From NCBI RefSeq assembly GCF_902702915.1, contig NZ_LR738849.1, positions 2,620,001-2,684,000 on the forward strand: a DNA stretch of 64,000 bases, read 5' to 3'. The position numbers were made by a program, and so were the translations under genes. A model generated the notes under the pieces. It was not told where the DNA came from and ran no database searches. It worked only from the letters and a program-made list of their open reading frames with translations. Of this stretch, positions 33,770 through 41,887 are shown one piece after another (position 1 is the first letter of the stretch; every line of letters starts with the position of its first letter). The DNA comes from Desulfovibrio sp. 86. GTDB lineage: Bacteria > Desulfobacterota > Desulfovibrionia > Desulfovibrionales > Desulfovibrionaceae.

Positions 33770-36328
33770 ATGATACTCGCCCTTGAGAAATTTATCGGCG
33801 CAGACGGCAACAGCCGTCTCATCCACCATCAACATGTCCATCTGGCGAGTCATGATAAGCAAACGCCCCAACTGATCCAGCCGGGAACACAGTTCGGGCT
33901 TGGGATACTTCTGGTAGCGTGCGCGTATCCTATCACCCGTAAGCTCAACGGTAAAGCCGAGTTCTTTGAGTATCAGGCCGATACAGCGAACCCTGCGCAC
34001 CCTTTGTTCATCGCTGGCCGCTCCGCCCGCAAACTCGAAGCGTATGTAGTTTTTGCTCAGGGAGTCGCCGCACCATGTGTCCAGAATGGCGTAATGGTAG
34101 CCCACACGGGAGGAAAAATTCAGATATCGGTCGGAAACAATGGCGTAACTGCGCTGGCCAAAGCGTGAACAGCCTTCCTGATTGCCGCCGATAACGCTTT
34201 GCCCCATGACGGACAAAAAGCCTCGCATGTTTACGGGGCGTGGGCCGCGCGCCTGCACAGCGGGATTGAGCATGCCGTCAAGGACATGCCTGAAGGGCAC
34301 GCTGGTCACATCGTCAGGGTGTACGCGGCGCGATTCCGGGTTGCGCAGCCCGCCGCCGAGATCGATGACATACAGGTCCAGTGGTATGGAACTCACAAGC
34401 TCGCTGGCTACACCCGCGCTGTTGTCGGTGACGCTGTCGGATATCTTGAACATCTCGGAATAGCTCATTTCATGAGCATAGCGCATGATGTCGTGCAGCG
34501 AGGTGCAGTGCCTGGGGGTAAAGGTATCGGCTCTGGGGTCCACCAGATGCAGGGGCAGAATATAGGGAGTAATGCGGCGCAACAGCATAAGGGCGGGGCT
34601 GTCGGCCCTGACTTGTGGGCGGGTAAGCCGCAGTTCCAGCAGTTCCGGCACTTCGCCGTCAAATATGCGGCCCATGAGGGCGTCAACCGTTACGATCTGG
34701 CCAGCGGCAAGCACGCCGGTGACGCCGGGGATGTTCATGAGCGTGGGCACGCCGAATTCCCGGCATATGGACGCCATGTGCCCCGTGAGGCTGCCTGTCT
34801 GGGCAATGATGGCCGAGGCCCGGCGCATGACCGACATGGCGCTGGGCGAGGAGTGATCCATAAGCATCACGGCGCCTTCAGGAAAATGCGTAATGTCCTC
34901 GCCGTCGCCCACAAATACCACGGGGCCGCAGCCCACGCCCCTGGCCGCCACATCCGCTCCTGAAAGCAGGGGCCGCAGATGCCCCAAAATGGGGGCCGTC
35001 TTTTCTTCCGCCATGCTGTCGAGCCCCATGGGGCGCGTTTGCAGCAGCACAATCTGGTCGTCCTCGTCCACGGCCCATTCCATATCCTGCGGATACTGGT
35101 AATGGCGTTCCAGCTCCATAACCATGTCCGCAAGCCGACGCACCTGGTCGTCGCTGAGGCACGGCACGTCCTGCAGGTCTTCCGGCACGGGCGTGAGTTC
35201 GCTTTCCACCCCGGCTTCGGTTCGCACCAGCCGCAGCCGCACGGCCTTGTGCGCGATGGCGGCCTTGGTGATCTTGCCCGTGGCCCGCGACACAAGCCAC
35301 TGGTCGGGCGTGCCGGAGCCGTCCACCACCATTTCGCCCAATCCCCACAGGCCGTTGATGACAATGCTGTTGGAGCGCAGGTCCACGGGGTGGCGCGAAA
35401 AAGCCACCCCGGCTGCGCGTGAACGCACCATCTCGAGACAGCACAGGCCCATGCCCGTGGCGTCCAGGGCATAGCCGTGCTCGGAGCGATAGGCCAGGGC
35501 ACGGGGAGAAAACAGGCTGGCCACCACAGACTTGAAGGCGGGTATCAGTTCATGGCGGGTAACGCCAAGCAGACTGCGGTATTGCCCGGCAAAGGATTGC
35601 ACCCCGTCTTCGGCTATGGCGCTCGAGCGCAGGGCCGCGACCATCTGTGGAGCGTCGCCGTAGGCCATGTCCCAGGCCTTGAGCAGGGCCTCCTCGACCT
35701 CCTGCGGCACAGGCGCTTCACAAATGATCTGTTCCACCTGACGGGCAATGGCGTTGATGCTTTCCGGTTTTTCCGGGTCTATGGAGCGCAGCAGGGAATA
35801 TATGCTCTTGAAAAGCCCGGGAGTGCGCAAAAGAAAAATGCTCCCGGCCCTGATGGTGATGGCGAATCCGCGCGGTACCGGCATATCCAGCATGTTGCGC
35901 AGTTCGCCCAGGTTGGCGTTTTTGCCGCCCACGCTGTAGGCCATGCTGGCGTCTACTTCAGTGAGATCAAGGGTGAGGGTGGGCACATCGCCGCTGGCGC
36001 GCTGGTCCAGCTCTTTTTCAATGCGCCTGGCAATGTTTTGCAAGGCGGCATGCAAGTCCTGATGCCGTTGATTGGAAATGTCATTGAGCGTGGTCGCCAT
36101 GCGGTCGCAGCGAAAGATGGCCCGTCGGGCCTCCTTGCGCACCTGGCTGGTTTCCATATGGCGCTCGCCCTGCTGCGTGGCGTTGAGGCCGGCCAGAATG
36201 CCAGCAAGATCGGCGTTGGCCTGCAGCAATTCCTTGAACGAGGCGTACCGCCGGTGAAAGGCGACCATGGCCTGCTCGCGCGTGATGCGCGGCTTGCGGC
36301 CAAAAAGTTTTTGCAGCTTGCTGACCAC
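33767..36328 (-). CDS. PEP-synthase/PPDK-related protein lacking the C-terminal TIM barrel
   Basis: This 853-residue protein has a helical N-terminal region (1-115) and then an ATP-grasp nucleotide-binding domain of the PEP synthase/PPDK type (about 130-435: YSVGGKNANLGEL, VPRGFAIT, LRSSAIAEDG, FAGQY, and MEWAVDEDDQIVLLQTRP). A mobile phosphohistidine domain follows (about 480-550), with the acceptor His517 in TGSLTGHMASICREFGVPT. The last 300 residues do not resemble the PEP/pyruvate TIM barrel and are not recognised. Autophosphorylation on His by ATP is plausible; the final acceptor is unknown. GTG at 36328 with AAGGGT upstream was chosen because longer starts overlap the regulator gene. 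It lies 35 bp after that gene. Confidence 0.8.
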   Translation of the reverse strand: MVSKLQKLFGRKPRITREQAMVAFHRRYASFKELLQANADLAGILAGLNATQQGERHMETSQVRKEARRAIFRCDRMATTLNDISNQRHQDLHAALQNIARRIEKELDQRASGDVPTLTLDLTEVDASMAYSVGGKNANLGELRNMLDMPVPRGFAITIRAGSIFLLRTPGLFKSIYSLLRSIDPEKPESINAIARQVEQIICEAPVPQEVEEALLKAWDMAYGDAPQMVAALRSSAIAEDGVQSFAGQYRSLLGVTRHELIPAFKSVVASLFSPRALAYRSEHGYALDATGMGLCCLEMVRSRAAGVAFSRHPVDLRSNSIVINGLWGLGEMVVDGSGTPDQWLVSRATGKITKAAIAHKAVRLRLVRTEAGVESELTPVPEDLQDVPCLSDDQVRRLADMVMELERHYQYPQDMEWAVDEDDQIVLLQTRPMGLDSMAEEKTAPILGHLRPLLSGADVAARGVGCGPVVFVGDGEDITHFPEGAVMLMDHSSPSAMSVMRRASAIIAQTGSLTGHMASICREFGVPTLMNIPGVTGVLAAGQIVTVDALMGRIFDGEVPELLELRLTRPQVRADSPALMLLRRITPYILPLHLVDPRADTFTPRHCTSLHDIMRYAHEMSYSEMFKISDSVTDNSAGVASELVSSIPLDLYVIDLGGGLRNPESRRVHPDDVTSVPFRHVLDGMLNPAVQARGPRPVNMRGFLSVMGQSVIGGNQEGCSRFGQRSYAIVSDRYLNFSSRVGYHYAILDTWCGDSLSKNYIRFEFAGGAASDEQRVRRVRCIGLILKELGFTVELTGDRIRARYQKYPKPELCSRLDQLGRLLIMTRQMDMLMVDETAVAVCADKFLKGEYH

Positions 36329-36363
36329 GAAAACACCCTTGGTATGCTGTTTGAGGCGTTGTA

Positions 36364-39276
36364 TCAGCCTTCGGAAAGAGATGCGCCCACAACCACATAA
36401 CGCTGTGCCGGGCCGCGGCCTTCCTTGCGCACAAGGCCCATCTGCACGAAGAGTTGCAGATCGTACTGCGCCGTACGCATGGAAATGTCCTTGCCCAGCA
36501 TCTGCTGATATTCCTGGCGGCTTATGCTGCCCATGGCCACAAGGCGCGGCCACATCTCCGTCTGGCGGGAGTTGAGGCGGGCCATGGCCGTGTTCGTCAT
36601 GCCGCCTGCGGCCTCAGCGGTGTTCGCGCTCATGCCCGAGGCCGATGCAAACGCTGATTCCTGACCGGGAGCGCGCTCAAAGCCAGGGGCGTACTGCGGC
36701 GTCTGGCGTGGCGGGCTGGCGGACGCGGTGAAGCCCGATATGGGCGCCGCAGAGCCAGACATGGAAGAAAAAGTCTGCCCTGTGGTCTGGTTTTCTGTGG
36801 CATCCGCAGGGGCCATGGCGGCTGTCCCATTGGACGACTGCGGGTCGCCCCTGGTTGCAGCGCCGTTGCCGTCGCTCTCCGCGCCATCGTCAATCCGGCC
36901 TTGCAGACCGTCGCGGCCGTCCTGCATCTGCGGGTCAGCCATATGGGCGGCCGTCTGCTTTCCGTGGACGTCAGCGGTCTTGCCCCCATTGGACAGGGTC
37001 ATGGACCCCAACTGGATATTTTCGGCATAAAGGATGTTTTCTTCGCAGAACGTCAGGGCGCGGGTCAGCGTATTTTTCAGTTCGCGCACATTGCCGGGCC
37101 AGGAGTAGGCCACGAGTTTGGCCAGCGCGCCCCTGCTTAGTTGCGGCATCTGCGCCGCCTGGGCCATCCTCGCCCCCTTGGTCATGCGGGACGGCGTCGC
37201 GGGCAAAGAATCGTTGCTTTCGGCATCGGCGTCGTTTGCCGTATCCATCTCTTCCGCCTTGGCTCTGGCCTTTACGGCTTCTGTGAGAAAATACACGGTC
37301 AGCTCAGGAATGTCGCTCTTTCGCTCCCGCAGGGGAGGCGTGTGGATGGTAATGACGGCAAGGCGGTAATACAGGTCTTCGCGGAAGGAACCCTCGCGCG
37401 CGTCTTCAAGCAGGGAGGCGTTGGTGGCGGCGATGATGCGCGTGTCAAAGGGAACCTCCTGGTCGCTGCCAAGGGGGCGTATGCGCCGGGTGGACAGTGC
37501 GCGGAGCAGCGCCTGCTGCACCTTGGGCGCGGCGTTGCCCACTTCGTCCAGCATGAGGGTGCCGCCTTCCGCCGCCAGAAACGCGCCTTTTCTGGCTTGC
37601 CGGGCCTCGGTGAAGGCTCCTTTCACGTGGCCGAACAGGGTGTCCATAAGCAGGTTTTCATCCAGCGCGCCGCAGTTGATGGTGATGAACGGGCCGGAGG
37701 CCCGCGAACTCAGGCGGTGTATGGCTTCGGACACCAGTTCCTTTCCTGTGCCGGTTTCACCGATGACAAGCACGTCGGCCAGAACCTGAGAGGCTTTGCG
37801 CACCTGATCATACAGGATCTGCATGGCGGGTGACGTTCCCACAAGACCGCTGGCGGGCAGGTCTTCGGGGTGGGGCAGGTCGGGCGTGGGTTCGCGCTGC
37901 CATTGGGCGTCCTGCAGGGCCTCGTGGCTGAGGCGCTGTATCCTGGCCTGGCGCAGGCGTCCCAGCAGGGCGTTGATGTCCGTCTTCACGCCCTCCAGTT
38001 CTCTGGGCAGGGGCGGCAGGTCAAGGTCGTCGGAAACCCCCGTGATGTTGCTCTTGTGCAGCGCCCACCCCAGGGTGTTGAGCGATTTGCTCATCTGGCG
38101 CGCCAGCCACCACAGGCTCAGCGTCAAAAGCAGCATGCCCCCAAGAAAACTGACGGCGTATGTGCCCATGACCTGCATGCCGGTGCGGGTGGTCGTAAAG
38201 CTGGTATCCAGAACGGCCAGGCCGCCGAGCACAATGGGCGCGCCGCCAGAGCCGGGCGTAAAGCTTATGGGCACGTAGCTGACCCGCTCCACCCGCATCT
38301 GACCGTTGCTCCATACGGTGCTGCTCTCTGTCATGGGCAGCTGGCTGGCCTGCCCCGCCTGAACGTCGGCAACCATGCTCCAGTAATTGATATGTTCCGG
38401 ACTTGGTCGAAAAGCCATGCTGAAGCCGGGACGCCCGTAGTCTCCCCAAAATCCCGCCCGCACGGCGTCGTTGGCCAGGCTTTTGCCCGCCAGAGCCGCG
38501 TCGGGCGTTTCGGACTGAAACAGCATCCAGCCGTCCCTGTCGAAAAACAGGCTGCGCACGCGGGTTTCGGCTCCTGACGCGGCTATGGGGGCCTCGGGAG
38601 ATGAATAGCGCGAGACGATGTCCCGCAGGTCCTTCATATCAAGGGACAACAGCAGGTAGCCTTTGAAGTTGCCCTCGCGGTCCTGCACGGCCGTAAAAAA
38701 GCGCAGCACATGAAGGGACAGGCTTTGCAGGGATTTGTTGACCGGCACCATTGAGTACACGGCCTCCATGGGTTGCCCCACATTGACATAGCCCGGCTGC
38801 TGTTCGCCGCTGAGGTTGTGAAACGGGCTTGAGGGGCTGTCCAGCGCCACATGCATGGGCACATTGATGACCTGCCCCTCGTGGTTGAGCAGAAGATAGC
38901 GGTTTTCGGGGGCAAGGCCCACGTAGGCCACCTCGCGGTAATGCAGACCGTTGGCTCTCGCGCGGAACTCCAGCCTGCTTTTCATGTCAGCCGGCTCCAT
39001 AGATCCGGCGGCCAGAATAAGGAGCTGGTTGCGTGTTTCTGCCAGCGCGTGCTCAAGGGCCAGCCTCATGCCCTGGGCCTGAAGCTGCGCGTTGCGCGCT
39101 ATTGCGCGATTGACGATGTTTTCGATGCTGCTGCCGGTGGCGACAAAGATAAGAAGCAGGACCACGGCCAGCAGGGGGAGGCCCAGTATGAGCATGCGGC
39201 TGACAAGGCTGCGGTTCATCAAAAAGGAGGTGATATCCAACGTGCTGCCGCCGGGAAGCGTTCTGTAGAAGCGCAT
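36364..39276 (-). CDS. membrane-bound sigma-54-dependent activator with Cache-type sensor
   Basis: This 970-residue protein has a membrane segment at about 28-46, a periplasmic sensor of roughly 320 residues (double-Cache-like), a second membrane segment at 372-392, then a linker and an AAA+ sigma-54 interaction domain: Walker A GETGTGKE (506-513), Walker B LMLDE, and the R-finger region. The sigma-54-contacting loop reads GAFTEA (553-558) instead of GAFTGA. A 110-residue Gly/Ala/Gln-rich spacer then leads to a C-terminal winged-helix-like segment (ISRQEYQQMLGKDISMRTAQYDLQLFVQMGLVRKEG) rather than a Fis helix. It lies divergent from a sigma-54 promoter. Start chosen at 39276 with AAGGGGG upstream. 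Confidence 0.88.
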   Translation of the reverse strand: MRFYRTLPGGSTLDITSFLMNRSLVSRMLILGLPLLAVVLLLIFVATGSSIENIVNRAIARNAQLQAQGMRLALEHALAETRNQLLILAAGSMEPADMKSRLEFRARANGLHYREVAYVGLAPENRYLLLNHEGQVINVPMHVALDSPSSPFHNLSGEQQPGYVNVGQPMEAVYSMVPVNKSLQSLSLHVLRFFTAVQDREGNFKGYLLLSLDMKDLRDIVSRYSSPEAPIAASGAETRVRSLFFDRDGWMLFQSETPDAALAGKSLANDAVRAGFWGDYGRPGFSMAFRPSPEHINYWSMVADVQAGQASQLPMTESSTVWSNGQMRVERVSYVPISFTPGSGGAPIVLGGLAVLDTSFTTTRTGMQVMGTYAVSFLGGMLLLTLSLWWLARQMSKSLNTLGWALHKSNITGVSDDLDLPPLPRELEGVKTDINALLGRLRQARIQRLSHEALQDAQWQREPTPDLPHPEDLPASGLVGTSPAMQILYDQVRKASQVLADVLVIGETGTGKELVSEAIHRLSSRASGPFITINCGALDENLLMDTLFGHVKGAFTEARQARKGAFLAAEGGTLMLDEVGNAAPKVQQALLRALSTRRIRPLGSDQEVPFDTRIIAATNASLLEDAREGSFREDLYYRLAVITIHTPPLRERKSDIPELTVYFLTEAVKARAKAEEMDTANDADAESNDSLPATPSRMTKGARMAQAAQMPQLSRGALAKLVAYSWPGNVRELKNTLTRALTFCEENILYAENIQLGSMTLSNGGKTADVHGKQTAAHMADPQMQDGRDGLQGRIDDGAESDGNGAATRGDPQSSNGTAAMAPADATENQTTGQTFSSMSGSAAPISGFTASASPPRQTPQYAPGFERAPGQESAFASASGMSANTAEAAGGMTNTAMARLNSRQTEMWPRLVAMGSISRQEYQQMLGKDISMRTAQYDLQLFVQMGLVRKEGRGPAQRYVVVGASLSEG

Positions 39277-39296
39277 CAGGGAGCCCCCTTTTGTGG

Positions 39297-39354
39297 TTGC
39301 GCAAAAAAGCGCAATCTTTGTGGCGACTATAGGGCAGTTGCGAAAAAGTGGCAA
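39297..39354. promoter_or_regulatory. tandem palindromes, candidate activator binding sites
   Basis: TTGCGCAAAAAAGCGCAA (39297-39314) is a perfect palindrome. A related imperfect one, TTGCGAAAAAGTGGCAA (39338-39354), starts 41 bp further on, about four helical turns, so the two lie on the same DNA face. They sit about 55-110 bp upstream of the -24/-12 promoter at 39409, the normal range for sigma-54 enhancer sites, and next to the activator gene. Confidence 0.65.
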
Positions 39355-39408
39355 GATATTTCGTGCAAACGGAGGAAAAAACGGCCAATTACGCCAAATA
39401 TCATGCAA

Positions 39409-39424
39409 TGGCACGGGTATTGCT
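39409..39424 (+). promoter_or_regulatory. sigma-54 (-24/-12) promoter of the TauE operon
   Basis: TGGCACGGGTATTGCT matches the sigma-54 consensus TGGCACG-N4-TTGCW at every conserved base with correct spacing. The first gene of the operon starts at 39519, giving a leader of about 85 nt. The divergent neighbour is a sigma-54 activator. Confidence 0.9.
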
Positions 39425-39518
39425 AACTTTTTCACATTCACTGCGTGACAGTCGGTGTGGCCCGGTGTGGGAACAGCCGAAGAGAGTCCAAGGGAACGCA
39501 AACAGAGTGGAGGGTTTT

Positions 39519-39821
39519 ATGAAAAAGATGCGCAAGCTCATGACGTGGCTGGCAGGCTGCGCGCTCATGCTTGCCGCCATGCCTGGCCTGGCCCTGGCAG
39601 CTGGCGGCAAGGCATCGTCGGTGGTTATTGTGGCCGATACGCGCAAGCTGGACGGCATCCTGTACTGGTGGGCCGAAATGTACAATGAAAGCCATCTGTT
39701 TTTCGCCATCCTGACCATGCTCATCATTCCCATCGTGGGGTGCATTCTGGGTTGGCTGGCCGACATCGTCATGACGCACATCGGCATTGACCTCAAGCAC
39801 CGCGAACTGGCCGAAAAGTAA
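39519..39821 (+). CDS. small membrane protein, first gene of the sigma-54 operon
   Basis: This 100-residue protein has a signal-like N-terminal segment (about 8-27, LMTWLAGCALMLAAMPGLALA), a short extracytoplasmic part, and a strong second membrane segment (about 61-83, LFFAILTMLIIPIVGCILGWLAD), ending in a charged tail (GIDLKHRELAEK). No family is recognised. GTGGAGGG lies five bases upstream of the ATG. It lies 11 bp before the TauE exporter gene and may be an accessory subunit. Confidence 0.75.
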   Translation: MKKMRKLMTWLAGCALMLAAMPGLALAAGGKASSVVIVADTRKLDGILYWWAEMYNESHLFFAILTMLIIPIVGCILGWLADIVMTHIGIDLKHRELAEK

Positions 39822-39832
39822 GGGGGCACAAT

Positions 39833-40897
39833 ATGGAATGGCTGTATATTTTGATGCCCATTTCCGGCGTGAATATTTTTTGGCCGGGACTGATCATTCT
39901 TGGATTCGGCGTGGGTATTATCGGCGGCTTCTTCGGTCTGGGCGGCGCATGGATGGTGACCCCCGGTCTGAACATCCTGGGCTTCCCAATGGCTTTTGCC
40001 ATCGGCACCGACGTTGCGCAGATGGCCGGTAAATCACTTATTTCGACCATGCGTCACGGCAAGTTCGGCAACGTTGACTATATGCTGGGCATCACCATGC
40101 TCATCGGTACGGTCATCGGCGTTGAAATCGGCGCGCAGATGGTCATGTGGCTTGAGCGCATAGGTTCGGTGGACAAGGTCGTTCGCTGGCTCTACGTGGT
40201 GCTGCTCATCTCCATTGCATGGCTGGTCTTCCACGACGCCGCCGTGCGCCGCCGTAAGGAGCGCGAGGCCAAGGCGCAGCACAAGGAACTGGACGCCACC
40301 GCCGTGGGTATAGACTGGGCTTCACGCCTTCAAGCTATCAGGATTCCTCCCGTTGTACACTACAAGCACGCCAACATCACCTGCTCTGCGTGGCTGCCCA
40401 TCACGGTCAGCTTTTTCACGGGCTGGCTGGCCGGTATCCTCGGTATCGGCGGCGGTCTCATCCGTATGCCCGCTCTCGTCTATCTTGTGGGCTGCCCCAC
40501 CCATCTGGCAGTGGGCACGGACCTCTTTGAAGTTGCCATTTCCGGCCTGTACGGCACGGCGTCCTACGCGTACAAGGGTCGCGTGGAGCTCCTGGCCGCC
40601 CTCATCATGCTGGCTGGGGCTGCCGTTGGAGCGCAGATAGGCGTGGTGGCCACCAAGTACGTCAAGGGTTACGGCATCCGTTTTGTCTTTGGTCTGGCCG
40701 TGCTCGGCTGCCTTATGTCAGTCGTGCTCAAGCTCCTTCAGGCTGAATTTCCGTCCTGGGGCTGGCTGCTTGGCCCTCTGGCCACAGTTGAAGTGCTTGG
40801 TTTCGTGAGCGCCATTTCCATCTACATCGCGGTGAAGATGGTGCAGGGCGCCAAGGCGGAATTGGCCGCCAAGAAGATGCGGGCAGCGAACAGCTAG
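39833..40897 (+). CDS. TauE/SafE-family anion exporter (sigma-54 operon)
   Basis: The 354-residue transporter has two TauE halves with the signature glycine-rich loops GFGVGIIGGFFGLGGAWMVTP and GWLAGILGIGGGLIRMP, and about eight membrane segments. A charged cytoplasmic loop (RRRKEREAKAQHKELDA) lies between the halves. It differs from the other TauE protein at 23629 in lacking the signal-like N-terminus and Pro/Ala linker. Control by the adjacent sigma-54 activator suggests it exports a compound sensed in the periplasm. Substrate (sulfite, sulfonate, thiosulfate or other) unknown. Confidence 0.88.
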   Translation: MEWLYILMPISGVNIFWPGLIILGFGVGIIGGFFGLGGAWMVTPGLNILGFPMAFAIGTDVAQMAGKSLISTMRHGKFGNVDYMLGITMLIGTVIGVEIGAQMVMWLERIGSVDKVVRWLYVVLLISIAWLVFHDAAVRRRKEREAKAQHKELDATAVGIDWASRLQAIRIPPVVHYKHANITCSAWLPITVSFFTGWLAGILGIGGGLIRMPALVYLVGCPTHLAVGTDLFEVAISGLYGTASYAYKGRVELLAALIMLAGAAVGAQIGVVATKYVKGYGIRFVFGLAVLGCLMSVVLKLLQAEFPSWGWLLGPLATVEVLGFVSAISIYIAVKMVQGAKAELAAKKMRAANS

Positions 40898-40910
40898 GAG
40901 GAACACAGCC

Positions 40911-41504
40911 ATGAAGATTCGTAGTTTGCTGCTTATAATGGTTCTTGGACTGACCACCTTTCTCGCCGCCTGCAACTTTGAAGGCGGAGTGGAGCAGGGC
41001 CGCTGTGTGGCCTTCAATCCCGAAGCCAAAACAATAACTATCATTGTTGACGTTACCCATGACCAGTTCAACCCCCATTACAGTGGCGGCGCGCACACGT
41101 ACAAGTTGCCCGCATCCCCCGACGAAATGGGCCCCACTCCCGTAGTGGGCGGTCGTCTGATGATCGATCTGGCCAAGAACACAGTGCTCATTTATGACAA
41201 CAACGCCAACGCTGTGCGTGAAATACCCGTGCAGTTCGTGGACGTGGAAAAGAACATCCAGCCCAAGCATCCCAAGGTGGCTGGCAAGACGTTCCCCATC
41301 GTGGACAAGGAACAGCAGACCGTTACGGTGTATTCCAGCCGTCTGAGCGCCCTGATCACCTTCAAGGTGCCTGCCAGCGAAATCGACCTGCCGGTCTATG
41401 CCTGGACGGCCGGCAACGAGATGCGCATCGCCTTCCGCACCAGCGCCAAGGATCAGGCCATCCGCATCATGAACGTAAGCAAGACCAACATCTTCAGCAA
41501 GTAA
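40911..41504 (+). CDS. periplasmic-facing lipoprotein, possibly DUF4881
   Basis: This 197-residue protein has a lipoprotein signal with lipobox LAAC (TTFLAACNFEGG), then a beta-rich domain (CVAFNPEAKTITIIVDVTH, FPIVDKEQQTVTVYSSRLSALITFKV). From memory this resembles a Desulfovibrio-restricted family annotated DUF4881, of unknown role. AGGAGG lies upstream and the TauE stop is 13 bp before. As a lipoprotein in an exporter operon it could bind the exported or sensed compound, which is inference. Confidence 0.75.
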   Translation: MKIRSLLLIMVLGLTTFLAACNFEGGVEQGRCVAFNPEAKTITIIVDVTHDQFNPHYSGGAHTYKLPASPDEMGPTPVVGGRLMIDLAKNTVLIYDNNANAVREIPVQFVDVEKNIQPKHPKVAGKTFPIVDKEQQTVTVYSSRLSALITFKVPASEIDLPVYAWTAGNEMRIAFRTSAKDQAIRIMNVSKTNIFSK

Positions 41505-41522
41505 GCATATACAGCGTCACAC

Positions 41523-41553
41523 TGCCGGGGCGGGCCATAAGCCTGCCCCGGCA
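41523..41553 (+). terminator. hairpin between operon genes (possible attenuator)
   Basis: TGCCGGGGC pairs with GCCCCGGCA around an inner GGG/CCT, giving about 12 bp of stem, and is followed by AAAAG rather than T residues. It lies between the lipoprotein gene and the next gene, so it may trim or attenuate the downstream part of the operon. Confidence 0.45.
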
Positions 41554-41572
41554 AAAGCCTTTGGAGAGCAGA

Positions 41573-41887
41573 ATGAACAGCTACAAGCAGCACCTGTATA
41601 TCAGTGGCATCCGTATAACGGCCAATGCGCTCATGGTGGCGGCGGTCTTTGCGGCCATGTATCAATCGTCGCACAGCTTTAATTCTGCTGAACTGGTATT
41701 TTGCGTCTGGTTTTTTGGCATCACTATCCCCCTGTGGGCCGGCGCTTTCTGGCTGACGCGGCTGGTGCGGCGGCGTTTTCCCGCTGAAGGGGAGAGCATG
41801 GTGGAGTTGCCGCGCAAGGGGCTCAGTCTGGTCAGCTGGCGCGTGCTGGAGTCTTCGCGGCATTCCTTGACGGTGCAGCGCTCATGA
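41573..41887 (+). CDS. small two-segment membrane protein, function unknown
   Basis: This 104-residue protein has hydrophobic segments at about 12-33 (IRITANALMVAAVFAAMYQSS) and 40-63 (LVFCVWFFGITIPLWAGAFWLT), followed by a basic tail (RLVRRRFPAEGE). GGAGAG precedes the ATG at 41573. The stop overlaps the next start in ATGA. It belongs to the sigma-54 operon by orientation and spacing; no family recognised. Confidence 0.65.
   Translation: MNSYKQHLYISGIRITANALMVAAVFAAMYQSSHSFNSAELVFCVWFFGITIPLWAGAFWLTRLVRRRFPAEGESMVELPRKGLSLVSWRVLESSRHSLTVQRS

Noticed and set aside
39348..39518. Upstream extension of the first sigma-54 operon gene
   Set aside because: It would run through the -24/-12 promoter; a good ribosome site and a signal-like start are at 39519.
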